Positions 8,837 through 16,199 of a stretch of DNA of 42,384 nt are shown here, piece after piece (position 1 is the stretch's first letter; the number at the start of each line of letters is the position of its first letter). The stretch spans positions 1 through 42,384 of the forward strand of contig CAVFCW010000016.1 in the NCBI GenBank assembly GCA_963621245.1, in the 5' to 3' direction. The position numbers were made by a program, and so were the translations under genes. The notes below the pieces were generated by a model, which was not told the DNA's origin, did no database searches, and saw only the letters and a program-made list of their open reading frames with translations. Source of the stretch: SIG603 sp963621245. Its GTDB lineage: Bacteria; Bacillota; Clostridia; Oscillospirales; Acutalibacteraceae.

Positions 8837-9580
8837 ATGGCAGACAACAAAAGCGGCAAAGTCGCACTAATAACGGGCGGATCGGGAGACATAGGCAAAG
8901 CAATTTGCACGGCATTTGCAGAAAACGGTTATTCTGTTGCCGTACATTATATGAATAACGGCGATTCCGCTCTTTCTCTCGAAAAAGAGCTCGGCGAAAA
9001 AGGTTTTTGTGCAAAGGCTTTTCGTGCCGATCTAAGGTCGGAAGAAGATATATCGTCTATGGCTGACGAAATCGAAAACACACTCGGAAACGTTTCCGTT
9101 CTCGTCAACAATGCGGGAATATCGCTCATAAAGCTGTTTGACGAAACCACGCTCACAGAGTGGAACGATATAATCGGCATAAACCTCACGGGGGCTTTTC
9201 TCACATCCAAACGTTTCGTCAAAAATATGATTCACGAAAAAAGCGGAAGCATCATTAACGTCGCCTCCATGTGGGGGCAGGTCGGCGCAAGCTGTGAGGT
9301 CGCCTACTCCGCCTCAAAGGGCGGACTTATTGCCATGACAAAGGCTCTCGCTCAGGAACTTGGCCCAAGCGGCATAAGCGTGAACTGCGTCTCTCCCGGT
9401 ATGATAGATACAAAGATGAATTCTCACTTAAGTGAGGACGAAATCGAAGCCATACGCGAGGAGATTCCCACGGGAACCATAGGCACGCCGAAAGATGTTG
9501 CGGACGCTTGCCTGTTTCTCGCAAAATCGAACTTTATCACGGGTCAGGTTCTCGGCGTGAACGGCGGAATGGTTCTTTGA
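8837..9580 (+). CDS. FabG-like short-chain dehydrogenase/reductase
   Basis: This 247-aa classical SDR has the NADPH-binding TGGSGDIG (residues 13-20), the NNAG motif (91-94) and the catalytic triad Ser144, Tyr157 and Lys161 (YSASKGG). The C-terminal GQVLGVNGGMVL is typical of 3-oxoacyl-ACP reductases, so FabG activity is plausible. No other fatty-acid synthesis gene lies nearby, and the neighbour is rsmE, so an alternative ketoreductase substrate is possible. AAGGAG lies about 14 nt before the ATG. It converges on the TPM-domain gene and shares a terminator with it. Confidence 0.88.
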   Translation: MADNKSGKVALITGGSGDIGKAICTAFAENGYSVAVHYMNNGDSALSLEKELGEKGFCAKAFRADLRSEEDISSMADEIENTLGNVSVLVNNAGISLIKLFDETTLTEWNDIIGINLTGAFLTSKRFVKNMIHEKSGSIINVASMWGQVGASCEVAYSASKGGLIAMTKALAQELGPSGISVNCVSPGMIDTKMNSHLSEDEIEAIREEIPTGTIGTPKDVADACLFLAKSNFITGQVLGVNGGMVL

Positions 9581-9599
9581 CCGAAAACTAGGCGCAAAA

Positions 9600-9622
9600 A
9601 AGCTCAGCTAAACGCTGAGCTT
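9600..9622. terminator. Bidirectional terminator between convergent genes
   Basis: A 9-bp stem (AAGCTCAGC/GCTGAGCTT) with a 5-nt loop has an A run on its left and a T-rich run on its right. It can serve both the reductase (plus) and the TPM protein (minus), whose stop codon lies just beyond. Confidence 0.85.
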
Positions 9623-9627
9623 AATTT

Positions 9628-10788
9628 TTATCTGTTTCTGTAGTCGTTTCTTGAGGAGCTCGATGAGCTGCGACTTCTTGAATCTCGAGAATCTCTCGAT
9701 CTGTTCACTGCCGTGCTTCCTCTTGTCGTGCCTGTTCTGCTCTGTCTTGAAGATGATGAATACGAGTTTCTTGAAGAGCTTGTACCTCTTGACGATGAAC
9801 CGGACGAACGCTGTGAAGATGATGTTCTCTGTGAGGAAGAAGACCTCGATGAGCCCGACTTTCTCTGAGCGTTTCTGCGCCTTGCCTCGGCTCTCTCACG
9901 CTTTACCTTTTGACCGTGCATATAGACAAGAACGAATCCTATGCAAAGTATGATAACAAGCACGAGAATGATAATAACCAAGGTCTTGAGGAATCCCAAA
10001 AATCCGCCGGATTTCTTTGTCGTTGCAGCGACACTGCTTTCTCCGCCGTCTGCCTGAGCGTCCGTGGTATCGGTGCTTGCAGTACTCGTGGTGCTGCCTG
10101 TGTTTGAGTTCTTAACGAGAACAACGCCCGAAGCGGCAAGGTCCTGCATATATTTCTCGAGATCGCTTGTGCATGCGTTAACAAAAGCTAACGCTGCGGC
10201 GTCGTAATTCTTCTGTGCAAATACCGACTCAATGTTATCATCGAGTATGGTTTGAATTTTGGACGATGTATAAAGCTGTTTAAGTCCCGCACCGGAAATA
10301 CAGTAGTAGTCGTCCTCGGAGACATCCATGAGGAAAACAAGTCCGTATCCCGAGTCGCCGCCGACCTTCCAAGTGGTGAGAAGATCGTTTGTGAAACTCT
10401 CAATGTTGTAATCGCCGAGTGTGTTAAATACAGCGACAACAATCTGTGCGCCGTACTGTGCGTTGAGATACTCGCCCGTCTGAACAATCGACTGTTTTGT
10501 GGCGTCGGAAATCGCGTTGACCTCATCGTACACGTAGAAATCGCTCGAAGCTGACGGAATGGTGTAGCTTGAAGCCGCTGAGCTTGCCGAACTTGCCGTG
10601 CTCTCAGCCGAACTGTCGGAAGACTCGTCCGAAACTTCCGAAGATGAGCTTTCCTCGACCGCAGAAGTCTCGCTTGACGATTCGTCGGCAAAAGCAGTGA
10701 CCGCCCCCGAAAGTCCCATAGGCACCATTACGGTGAGAGCCAACACAACCGCAACTATATTTTTAAGGATATTCCCTCTAAAAACCAT
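9628..10788 (-). CDS. TPM-domain membrane protein with Ser/Arg-rich tail
   Basis: This 386-aa protein has an N-terminal signal or anchor segment (NIVAVVLALTVMVPMGLSGAV) and then an extracytoplasmic Ser-rich linker (residues ~35-75). A TPM_phosphatase-type domain follows (~78-205; FYVYDEVNAISDATKQSIV, YGLVFLMDVSEDDYY), then a second membrane segment (TLVIIILVLVIILCIGFVLVY). It ends in a ~100-residue low-complexity cytoplasmic tail dominated by Ser and Arg. The ATG at 10788 has GGAG upstream. TPM proteins have been tied to envelope or photosystem maintenance in other organisms; here the role is unknown. Confidence 0.85.
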   Translation of the reverse strand: MVFRGNILKNIVAVVLALTVMVPMGLSGAVTAFADESSSETSAVEESSSSEVSDESSDSSAESTASSASSAASSYTIPSASSDFYVYDEVNAISDATKQSIVQTGEYLNAQYGAQIVVAVFNTLGDYNIESFTNDLLTTWKVGGDSGYGLVFLMDVSEDDYYCISGAGLKQLYTSSKIQTILDDNIESVFAQKNYDAAALAFVNACTSDLEKYMQDLAASGVVLVKNSNTGSTTSTASTDTTDAQADGGESSVAATTKKSGGFLGFLKTLVIIILVLVIILCIGFVLVYMHGQKVKRERAEARRRNAQRKSGSSRSSSSQRTSSSQRSSGSSSRGTSSSRNSYSSSSRQSRTGTTRGSTAVNRSRDSRDSRSRSSSSSSRNDYRNR

Positions 10789-10855
10789 GATAAAATATCT
10801 CCGCTTTTGAAAAATCTGAAAAAAATTTGCAAAATTCCGCATTTATGCATTCTTT

Positions 10856-10884
10856 ATTTTAATAATACTTAGCTGTTATGTCAA
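10856..10884 (-). promoter_or_regulatory. Promoter of the TPM-domain gene
   Basis: Minus-strand -35 TTGACA (10879-10884), a 17-bp spacer and -10 TAAAAT (10856-10861), about 65 nt upstream of the ATG at 10788. Confidence 0.72.
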
Positions 10885-10987
10885 GGAAAAATTAATTCGA
10901 TTGCCGCTAAAAAAAAGAGCTTTTCTCGGTATAAAAAGCGAACGCCTCTCACTCTTTGTCTAAAAACACGCAAAAAAGCAAAAAAGA

Positions 10988-11012
10988 AAGCCTTTTCTCC
11001 ACGAAAAAGCTT
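10988..11012 (-). terminator. Terminator of the cls operon
   Basis: On the minus strand, a stem of AAGCT.TTTTC-type halves (10988-10997 with 11003-11012, one bulged base pair) and a 5-nt loop is followed by TTTCTTTTTTG. It lies 13 nt after the flavin-reductase-like gene. Confidence 0.7.
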
Positions 11013-11024
11013 CCCTTGCATGCA

Positions 11025-11564
11025 TCAGTTTTTGATTACTTCAGTTATCTCTCCGACAAAAACAACGTGCGGCTGCCATCCGCCCTCTTCACCGTCGGGG
11101 TACACCTTCGGATTTGCGGCATAGTACTCGCAAATATCTTTCGCAATTCCTTCCTTAGCGAACTGGTGCGCATACACCTTTCTGCAAACAAATGTAAGCT
11201 CGGCTTCCTTAAAGCTCACGCTGTCGCCCGCCTTAACGGGTGTGAGTCCGCAGTTTTGGGCTTTATCCTCGTTTCTTCCCGAGTGAGAACCCATGTAGCC
11301 GAGTGCTTTTTTATATTCCTTTCCGAAAAAGCTTACGGTAAAGCTGTCGTTTTCCTCAAGAAAATGCTCCGTAAATCTCGCCGGGTGAATATAAACCGTT
11401 ACGCTTGCTCCGTCGTTTCCGGGTCTCGACCAAAGCGTTCCGAGACTTCCCCAGCCGACAGTGCACGAGCCGTAGTTATCAGGAGTTCCCGCCGAGACAA
11501 GCGCCCAGCTGTTCTTGAACATATCAAATACTTTGTAGTCATCAAGTTTAAACTGTTCCGTCAT
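11025..11564 (-). CDS. Flavin reductase-like (split-barrel FMN-binding) protein
   Basis: This 179-aa protein shows the FMN-binding split-barrel pattern of flavin-reductase-like proteins: an N-terminal ALVSAGTPDNYGSCTVGWGSLGTLWSRP, then VTVYIHPARFTEHFLEENDSFTVSFFG. These segments normally hold the flavin phosphate and isoalloxazine. It probably binds FMN and moves electrons from NAD(P)H, but no specific partner is encoded nearby. It is the last gene of a three-gene minus-strand run (cls, small membrane protein, this gene). AGGTAA lies just before the ATG. Confidence 0.8.
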   Translation of the reverse strand: MTEQFKLDDYKVFDMFKNSWALVSAGTPDNYGSCTVGWGSLGTLWSRPGNDGASVTVYIHPARFTEHFLEENDSFTVSFFGKEYKKALGYMGSHSGRNEDKAQNCGLTPVKAGDSVSFKEAELTFVCRKVYAHQFAKEGIAKDICEYYAANPKVYPDGEEGGWQPHVVFVGEITEVIKN

Positions 11565-11615
11565 AAGTTTACCTCCGCAAATATATCAGTTTTCTCAATT
11601 TCCTCAGCTTGTTTC

Positions 11616-11861
11616 TCAAATAAGCATCGGAACTTTGGACAGATTTATCACAACCACCGCCGTCAAAATCAAAGCGGGAATAATTGCTATAAGCGCACAA
11701 TTTCTTATAATCTTGCCGTCTGCTTTCCGTTTTGTAATCGCACAGACAATATAGGCAACGGCAAGCGCCGCCAAAAACACCATTAAATAAATCACCGCAA
11801 ATGTTCCCGGCACCTTAACTACCGCAAACATTCCCATCATGCCGTAAAACGGATTCTTCAT
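11616..11861 (-). CDS. Small two-helix membrane protein
   Basis: This 81-aa protein has two hydrophobic segments (about residues 17-41 and 52-73) separated by a basic loop (ITKRKADGK), so both ends are probably outside. The ribosome site GGGGAGG before the ATG and its position between cls and the flavin-reductase-like gene (gaps 42 and 51 nt) support a real gene. I recognise no family. Confidence 0.7.
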   Translation of the reverse strand: MKNPFYGMMGMFAVVKVPGTFAVIYLMVFLAALAVAYIVCAITKRKADGKIIRNCALIAIIPALILTAVVVINLSKVPMLI

Positions 11862-11903
11862 TTTACCTCCCCATTGTAAAAATAAATACAGTAAGCAATT
11901 TTA

Positions 11904-13466
11904 TCACAAAAGTCCCGCAAACAGCCTCATGATAAGCTGTCCTATTCTCTTATGAGCTTTCTTTGGCTCCTTGTATATCTCGGTAACCTCTCTCGACTCC
12001 GCCATCGTTCTTAACATATCGTCTCTTATCTCGAGAACGGCGTCGCACTCTGCCATAAAACAGCCGTTTTCAAAGTGATGATAAAGGCTTCGGTAATCGA
12101 GATTTATCGTTCCGCAAGTTGCCATTTCATCGTCTGTCACGCACATTTTAGCATGGCAAAATCCCGGTGTCCACTCATAAATTCTAACGCCGCTCGGCGC
12201 AAGCTCGCTGTAAAACGACCTCGTCACGCTGTAAACCAGCTTTTTGTCCGGTATTCCCGGTGTGATTATTCTTATGTCCACCCCACGCTTAGCGGCTAAA
12301 TTCATGGCGTGCTTCATCTCGTCCGTTATAATGAGGTACGGCGTGATAAACCAGCAGTATTTTTCCGCCTTGTTTATCATGCTTATATATACCTCCTCAC
12401 CGACCTTTTCGTGGTCTATGGGAATATCGGCATAAGGCTGAATGAATCCCTCGGGCTTTTCCGCTTTGCTTGTCTGCAAAAACTCCTCAAAGCGCTCGTC
12501 CGTGTCTTGGTTGCCGTCCTTTGCGGCATTCCACATCTCGAGAAAAGCCGCCGTGAGGTTTGCAACGGCGTCACCCTCAATTCTCACGCCGGTATCCTTC
12601 CATTTGCCGTAAGGATTGGTGTAATTAAAATATTCGTCGGCTAAATTATATCCGCCCGTGTATCCGATTTTTCCGTCAATGACGGTAATTTTTCGGTGAT
12701 CTCGGTTGTTTAGAAACACATTTACCATAGGCGCAAAAGGATTGAAAACACGGCATCTTATTCCTCTCGCCTGAAGCTTTTGGATGAATGTCATATTTAT
12801 GAAGCCGATAGAACCCATATCGTCATAGAAAACACGGACTTCAACCCCAGCCTTAGCACGCTCGGCAAGAACGTCCTCTATTCTGCCCCATGCCTTTGCA
12901 TCCTCGATTGCGTGATACTCCATAAAGATGAATTTTTCTGCTTTTTTCAAATCCTCAAGCTGACTTTCAAGGCCCTTTAGAGCATCGTCGAAATATTTAA
13001 CTGCGCCACCGTCATACAAGGGATATTTTGCACTGTTTGCTATGTACCTCGCAATGCCTACGGCACGCGGATTTATTTCGCTTAGCTTATTTATGGTGTC
13101 ATCGCTGTTTTTGAGCATGGGCAAAAGCCTCGTATCAATCTCCGAGTAGCGTATTTTCATCTTGTGCGTGCCGCCGTCAAGACCTATCAAAAGCGTGAGG
13201 CCTATTCCCAAAACAGGGAACGACAAGATAAGAATTATCCACGGAGTTGTCATGTTGAGCGTTGTTCTGTTCTGCCCGTAAAGCACCATGGCAAGAGCGA
13301 ATGCGGTTATTCTCAACACGATATCGATTATCGACGCCCAGTTATAAAGTTTGGTTAAAAGAAGATAAAAAAATCCGAGCTGCAGCAAAATGGAAATTCC
13401 GCAAAAAAACAGTCTGCGAACTCCGTTTTGAGCGCTCTTTCGGCTCTCCAAAGTATTTGCACTCAT
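11904..13466 (-). CDS. cls: Cardiolipin synthase (PLD superfamily)
   Basis: The enzyme joins two phosphatidylglycerol molecules into cardiolipin at the membrane. The 520-aa product has two N-terminal membrane segments (about residues 18-40 and 70-95) and two HKD active-site motifs: HRKITVIDGK with GYTGGYNLAD after it, and HAKMCVTDDE with GTINLDYRS after it. The length is standard for bacterial Cls. The ATG at 13466 has GGGGA upstream. It heads a three-gene operon from the weak promoter at 13546-13574. Confidence 0.92.
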   Translation of the reverse strand: MSANTLESRKSAQNGVRRLFFCGISILLQLGFFYLLLTKLYNWASIIDIVLRITAFALAMVLYGQNRTTLNMTTPWIILILSFPVLGIGLTLLIGLDGGTHKMKIRYSEIDTRLLPMLKNSDDTINKLSEINPRAVGIARYIANSAKYPLYDGGAVKYFDDALKGLESQLEDLKKAEKFIFMEYHAIEDAKAWGRIEDVLAERAKAGVEVRVFYDDMGSIGFINMTFIQKLQARGIRCRVFNPFAPMVNVFLNNRDHRKITVIDGKIGYTGGYNLADEYFNYTNPYGKWKDTGVRIEGDAVANLTAAFLEMWNAAKDGNQDTDERFEEFLQTSKAEKPEGFIQPYADIPIDHEKVGEEVYISMINKAEKYCWFITPYLIITDEMKHAMNLAAKRGVDIRIITPGIPDKKLVYSVTRSFYSELAPSGVRIYEWTPGFCHAKMCVTDDEMATCGTINLDYRSLYHHFENGCFMAECDAVLEIRDDMLRTMAESREVTEIYKEPKKAHKRIGQLIMRLFAGLL

Positions 13467-13545
13467 TTAATTTCCCCGATTTTTCTAAGATACAACAGTT
13501 TGAAACAACAGTTTCTGTCTAAAACAATAATCACATTTCAGCATT

Positions 13546-13574
13546 ACTGTAACATACTTTTATTTATGTAACAA
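13546..13574 (-). promoter_or_regulatory. Candidate promoter of cls
   Basis: Minus-strand -35 TTGTTA (13569-13574), a 17-bp spacer and -10 TACAGT (13546-13551). The boxes are imperfect, and it lies ~80 nt upstream of the cls ATG. Confidence 0.45.
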
Positions 13575-13589
13575 TGGCAAAGCATTAAA

Positions 13590-13607
13590 CTTTTTGTTAA
13601 CAAAAAG
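13590..13607. promoter_or_regulatory. 18-bp perfect palindrome
   Basis: CTTTTTGTTAACAAAAAG is perfectly self-complementary. It sits between the P-II gene terminator and the cls promoter. The same core, TTGTTAACAA, recurs at 33141-33150 inside the CobW promoter. It could be an operator, or an AT-rich adjunct of the terminator stem. Confidence 0.4.
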
Positions 13608-13628
13608 GAGCCTGCCTTTGCAGACTCC
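13607..13628 (-). terminator. Terminator of the DUF1538/P-II operon
   Basis: A 9-bp stem with one G-U pair (GGAGCCTGC/GCAGACTCC) and a 4-nt loop is followed by TTTTTG on the minus strand, 25 nt after the P-II-like gene. Confidence 0.8.
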
Positions 13629-13652
13629 AAAATGCGGTAATATTCTATCAAA

Positions 13653-14321
13653 TTAAAGCTTAGTCATATCTTCAACGGGCATGCAGAAAAGGAATGACTG
13701 AGCCTTGCTCTGAAGTCCGTGCTCTCTGTTTATTGCCTCCATGATTGCGGCACGTTTATCCTTTGAAACGATTATCGCAAGAATATCCTTGCTGTCGTCA
13801 ACTTTCAGACTGTAAGCCTGTTCAAGCTCCTCAAAGCCCGTTATTCTCGATTTGATTATCGTTCCGCCCCTTGCGCCGTTTTCTTTAGCGGTCGCCATGA
13901 CGTCACCCGTGGTTCCTCTGTTGCAGAGAACTATAATCATTGTGTTCTTCGTGTGCTCCACTTCTTCTCCTCCTGCCGCTTCTCTTTTTTTCTTCTCCGA
14001 CTGATAGACAAGCAAATTTGCCAATATGTTGTTTATTCCCGAAATCGGCACCACGCACGCAACGCCTCTTACGCCCATGCCGCCCTGAAGATCGGAATTT
14101 ATCATCTTGAACAAATTGGAAACAAGACCCGTGGTGGCAAGGCTTATCACAACGTCTTTATCTTTTGAGTCAAGACCGAGTATATCCATAATCTCGCTCG
14201 TGGCAGTTCCTCTGCCCAAGCACTGCGTGTGAAAATATATGCCCTGCTTGCCGTAATGTTTTTGTAAAACAGCTCCCTGTCCCCTCTCCACGATGGAGAC
14301 AATCGCTTTGATTTTTTCCAT
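13653..14321 (-). CDS. Double-length P-II-like nitrogen regulator
   Basis: At 222 aa this is about twice the usual P-II length. It reads as two P-II-like halves: residues ~1-105 (KAIVSIVERGQGAVLQKHYG ... LGRGTATSEIMDILGL) and ~125-222 (NTMIIVLCNRGTTGDVMATA ... ARGGTIIKSRI). Each half has the ferredoxin-like beta-alpha-beta start and a GxG ligand-type turn. The halves are joined by a charged linker (SEKKKREAAGGEEVEH). The gene starts 12 nt after the DUF1538 transporter gene stop and has GGAGG upstream. By analogy with GlnK-AmtB it probably gates that transporter; the ligand is unknown. Confidence 0.82.
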   Translation of the reverse strand: MEKIKAIVSIVERGQGAVLQKHYGKQGIYFHTQCLGRGTATSEIMDILGLDSKDKDVVISLATTGLVSNLFKMINSDLQGGMGVRGVACVVPISGINNILANLLVYQSEKKKREAAGGEEVEHTKNTMIIVLCNRGTTGDVMATAKENGARGGTIIKSRITGFEELEQAYSLKVDDSKDILAIIVSKDKRAAIMEAINREHGLQSKAQSFLFCMPVEDMTKL

Positions 14322-14333
14322 ATTATGCCTCCG

Positions 14334-15854
14334 TTAATCGTAGAAGAGAACCGTATCTTCGACCTTTTCCATGTGGAAATGAAGCTTGCGGATCTGGATG
14401 TTGTGGCGAACAATGCTGGAAAGTCCCATAATCTGAATGGTAACAAGCGGAGTCATTGCAATCATTGCGACAATTCCGAATGCGTCCGTCATCATGTTTC
14501 CGCCTATTGCCTGGCATGCGCCCTGAGCGAAAGGCAATAGGAACGTAGCCGTCATGGGGCCGCTGGCAACTCCGCCGGAGTCAAATGCAATACCGGTGAA
14601 GATGTTCGGCACGAAAAAGCTAAGTCCAAGAGCAATCGCATAGCCGGGAATTAAAAGAAGGAAAATGTTCATTCCCGTTAGCATACGAACCATAGAGAGT
14701 CCGACGGACACGCACACGCCGACGGAAAGGGCAATTCCCATAGCTTTAGCCGAAATTGCACCGTTCGAGACCTCCTCAACCTGTTTTTGCAGAACCGCAA
14801 CCGCCGGCTCAGCCTTGACGATGAAAAAGCCGATTAGCATGCCGATCGGCACCAAAAGCCATTTTTTCGATCCCGCCGCAATCGCCGCACCGATAGTCTG
14901 ACCGGCTGGCATAAAGCCGACATTTACACCGCAAAGGAACATAACAAGTCCGATATAGGTGTAGATAAATCCGAGAGAAATCTTGATGAGCTCGTTTGAA
15001 GTATATTTTTTCGTGATGAGCGCAAACACCACGAAAACCGCCACAAGCGGCAATATGGCGATTGCAACCTCCTCAAAGTAAGTTGGGAACGCACGCAGAA
15101 AGCACCACGCAACATCCGCACTTGTAGAAACTGACGGCACGGAGCTTAAGCTGACATCAACCGTCTGCGGCTTGTAAACTATACTTAAAATGAGCACCGA
15201 GAGAATTGGGCCGATGGAACAAAGCGAGACAAGACCGAAGCTGTCGCTTGCGCTGTTCTTGTCGCTGCGGCTCGATGCAATACCGAGGCCGAGTGCCATA
15301 ATGAACGGAACGGTTATCGGGCCCGTAGTAACTCCGCCGGAATCAAATGACACGGGAACAAAGTTGTTTGGTGCGATAAACGCCAAAGCGAACACGGCAA
15401 AATAAAACACGAGCAAAAGTCTGCGAAGGGGTATGCCCTTGCGGATTCTTAAGGTTGCGACAACAAGGAAAAATCCCACGCCGACCGCAACAGTCCAAAT
15501 GAGAACCTGAGTGTTGATTGCGGAAACCTGATTTGCAAGAACCTGTAAATCGGGTTCAGCAACCGTGGCAAGCATTCCCAAGAGGAAAAATGCCACTGCG
15601 GGAATAATAAATTTCTTCTTTTGGCTGAGAACCGAGCCGACGCCCTCGCCAAGCGGCGTCATAGCCATATCGACTCCCATGGTGAACAGACCCATTCCCG
15701 CCACGAGGAGCACCGCACCGAAAAGGAACAGTATCAGCGTGCCCGGTTCAAGGGGAGCAAGCGTAACGGACAGCACAAAAACGATGACGGTTATCGGCAA
15801 AACAGCCGCCATGGATTCGCCCGTTTTCTCTTTAAGCGTACTTAGAAAATGCAA
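14334..15854 (-). CDS. DUF1538 integral membrane protein, tandem repeats
   Basis: This 506-aa polytopic protein has two homologous halves. Each contains the DUF1538 signature: SFDSGGVTTGPITVPFIMALG near residue 170 and AFDSGGVASGPMTATFLLPFA near residue 430. The duplicated, internally symmetric hydrophobic architecture suggests a transporter; the substrate is not known for the family. I keep the TTG start at 15854 because AGGAG lies 8 nt upstream and no better ATG precedes the first membrane segment. It is followed immediately by the P-II-like gene. Confidence 0.85.
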   Translation of the reverse strand: MHFLSTLKEKTGESMAAVLPITVIVFVLSVTLAPLEPGTLILFLFGAVLLVAGMGLFTMGVDMAMTPLGEGVGSVLSQKKKFIIPAVAFFLLGMLATVAEPDLQVLANQVSAINTQVLIWTVAVGVGFFLVVATLRIRKGIPLRRLLLVFYFAVFALAFIAPNNFVPVSFDSGGVTTGPITVPFIMALGLGIASSRSDKNSASDSFGLVSLCSIGPILSVLILSIVYKPQTVDVSLSSVPSVSTSADVAWCFLRAFPTYFEEVAIAILPLVAVFVVFALITKKYTSNELIKISLGFIYTYIGLVMFLCGVNVGFMPAGQTIGAAIAAGSKKWLLVPIGMLIGFFIVKAEPAVAVLQKQVEEVSNGAISAKAMGIALSVGVCVSVGLSMVRMLTGMNIFLLLIPGYAIALGLSFFVPNIFTGIAFDSGGVASGPMTATFLLPFAQGACQAIGGNMMTDAFGIVAMIAMTPLVTIQIMGLSSIVRHNIQIRKLHFHMEKVEDTVLFYD

Positions 15855-15993
15855 ACAAAGCTCTCCTTTCTTTTTTCTTTCTTTCCTTTATGCGCTTTAG
15901 GTATATACCGATAAATATATATCGACAAATCACACTATCTATGCATTTTAACCGATAGAATGTATACAAAAGCACAACATCTATTACATTATT

Positions 15994-16022
15994 AGTATAA
16001 CAAAATATCCCTTTCAAGGCAA
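15994..16022 (-). promoter_or_regulatory. Promoter of the DUF1538/P-II operon
   Basis: Minus-strand -35 TTGCCT (16017-16022), a 17-bp spacer and -10 TATACT (15994-15999), leaving a ~130-nt leader before the TTG start. Confidence 0.6.
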
Positions 16023-16161
16023 TAAAAGCATTGTTACAAAAAAGTAAACATTTAGTCTTTCTGTTTAAACAGACAAATTTCAATCAAAAGAGAGAATTTT
16101 CACCCGTTTTTTTGTTTTTGCATATTCAGCCGCACAAGATCATCGCTTTATGCGCACAAAA

Positions 16162-16188
16162 AACCGTCACGGTTTAGCCGTGGCGGTT
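16162..16188 (-). terminator. Terminator ending the RiPP/polysaccharide operon
   Basis: An 11-bp stem with one G-U pair (AACCGTCACGG/CCGTGGCGGTT) and a 5-nt loop is followed by TTTTTTG on the minus strand, 12 nt after the membrane protein gene. It marks the probable end of transcription from the promoter at 24258-24286. Confidence 0.85.
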
Positions 16189-16199
16189 CTTCTCTAAAA

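Larger units (their letters stand above)
15855..16199. other. 345-bp intergenic region
   Basis: AT-rich stretch between two minus-strand genes. It holds the DUF1538 promoter (15994-16022) and the terminator of the upstream operon (16162-16188). The 5' untranslated leader of about 130 nt contains short inverted A/T repeats, such as around 15905-15925. I see no further gene. Confidence 0.6.
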
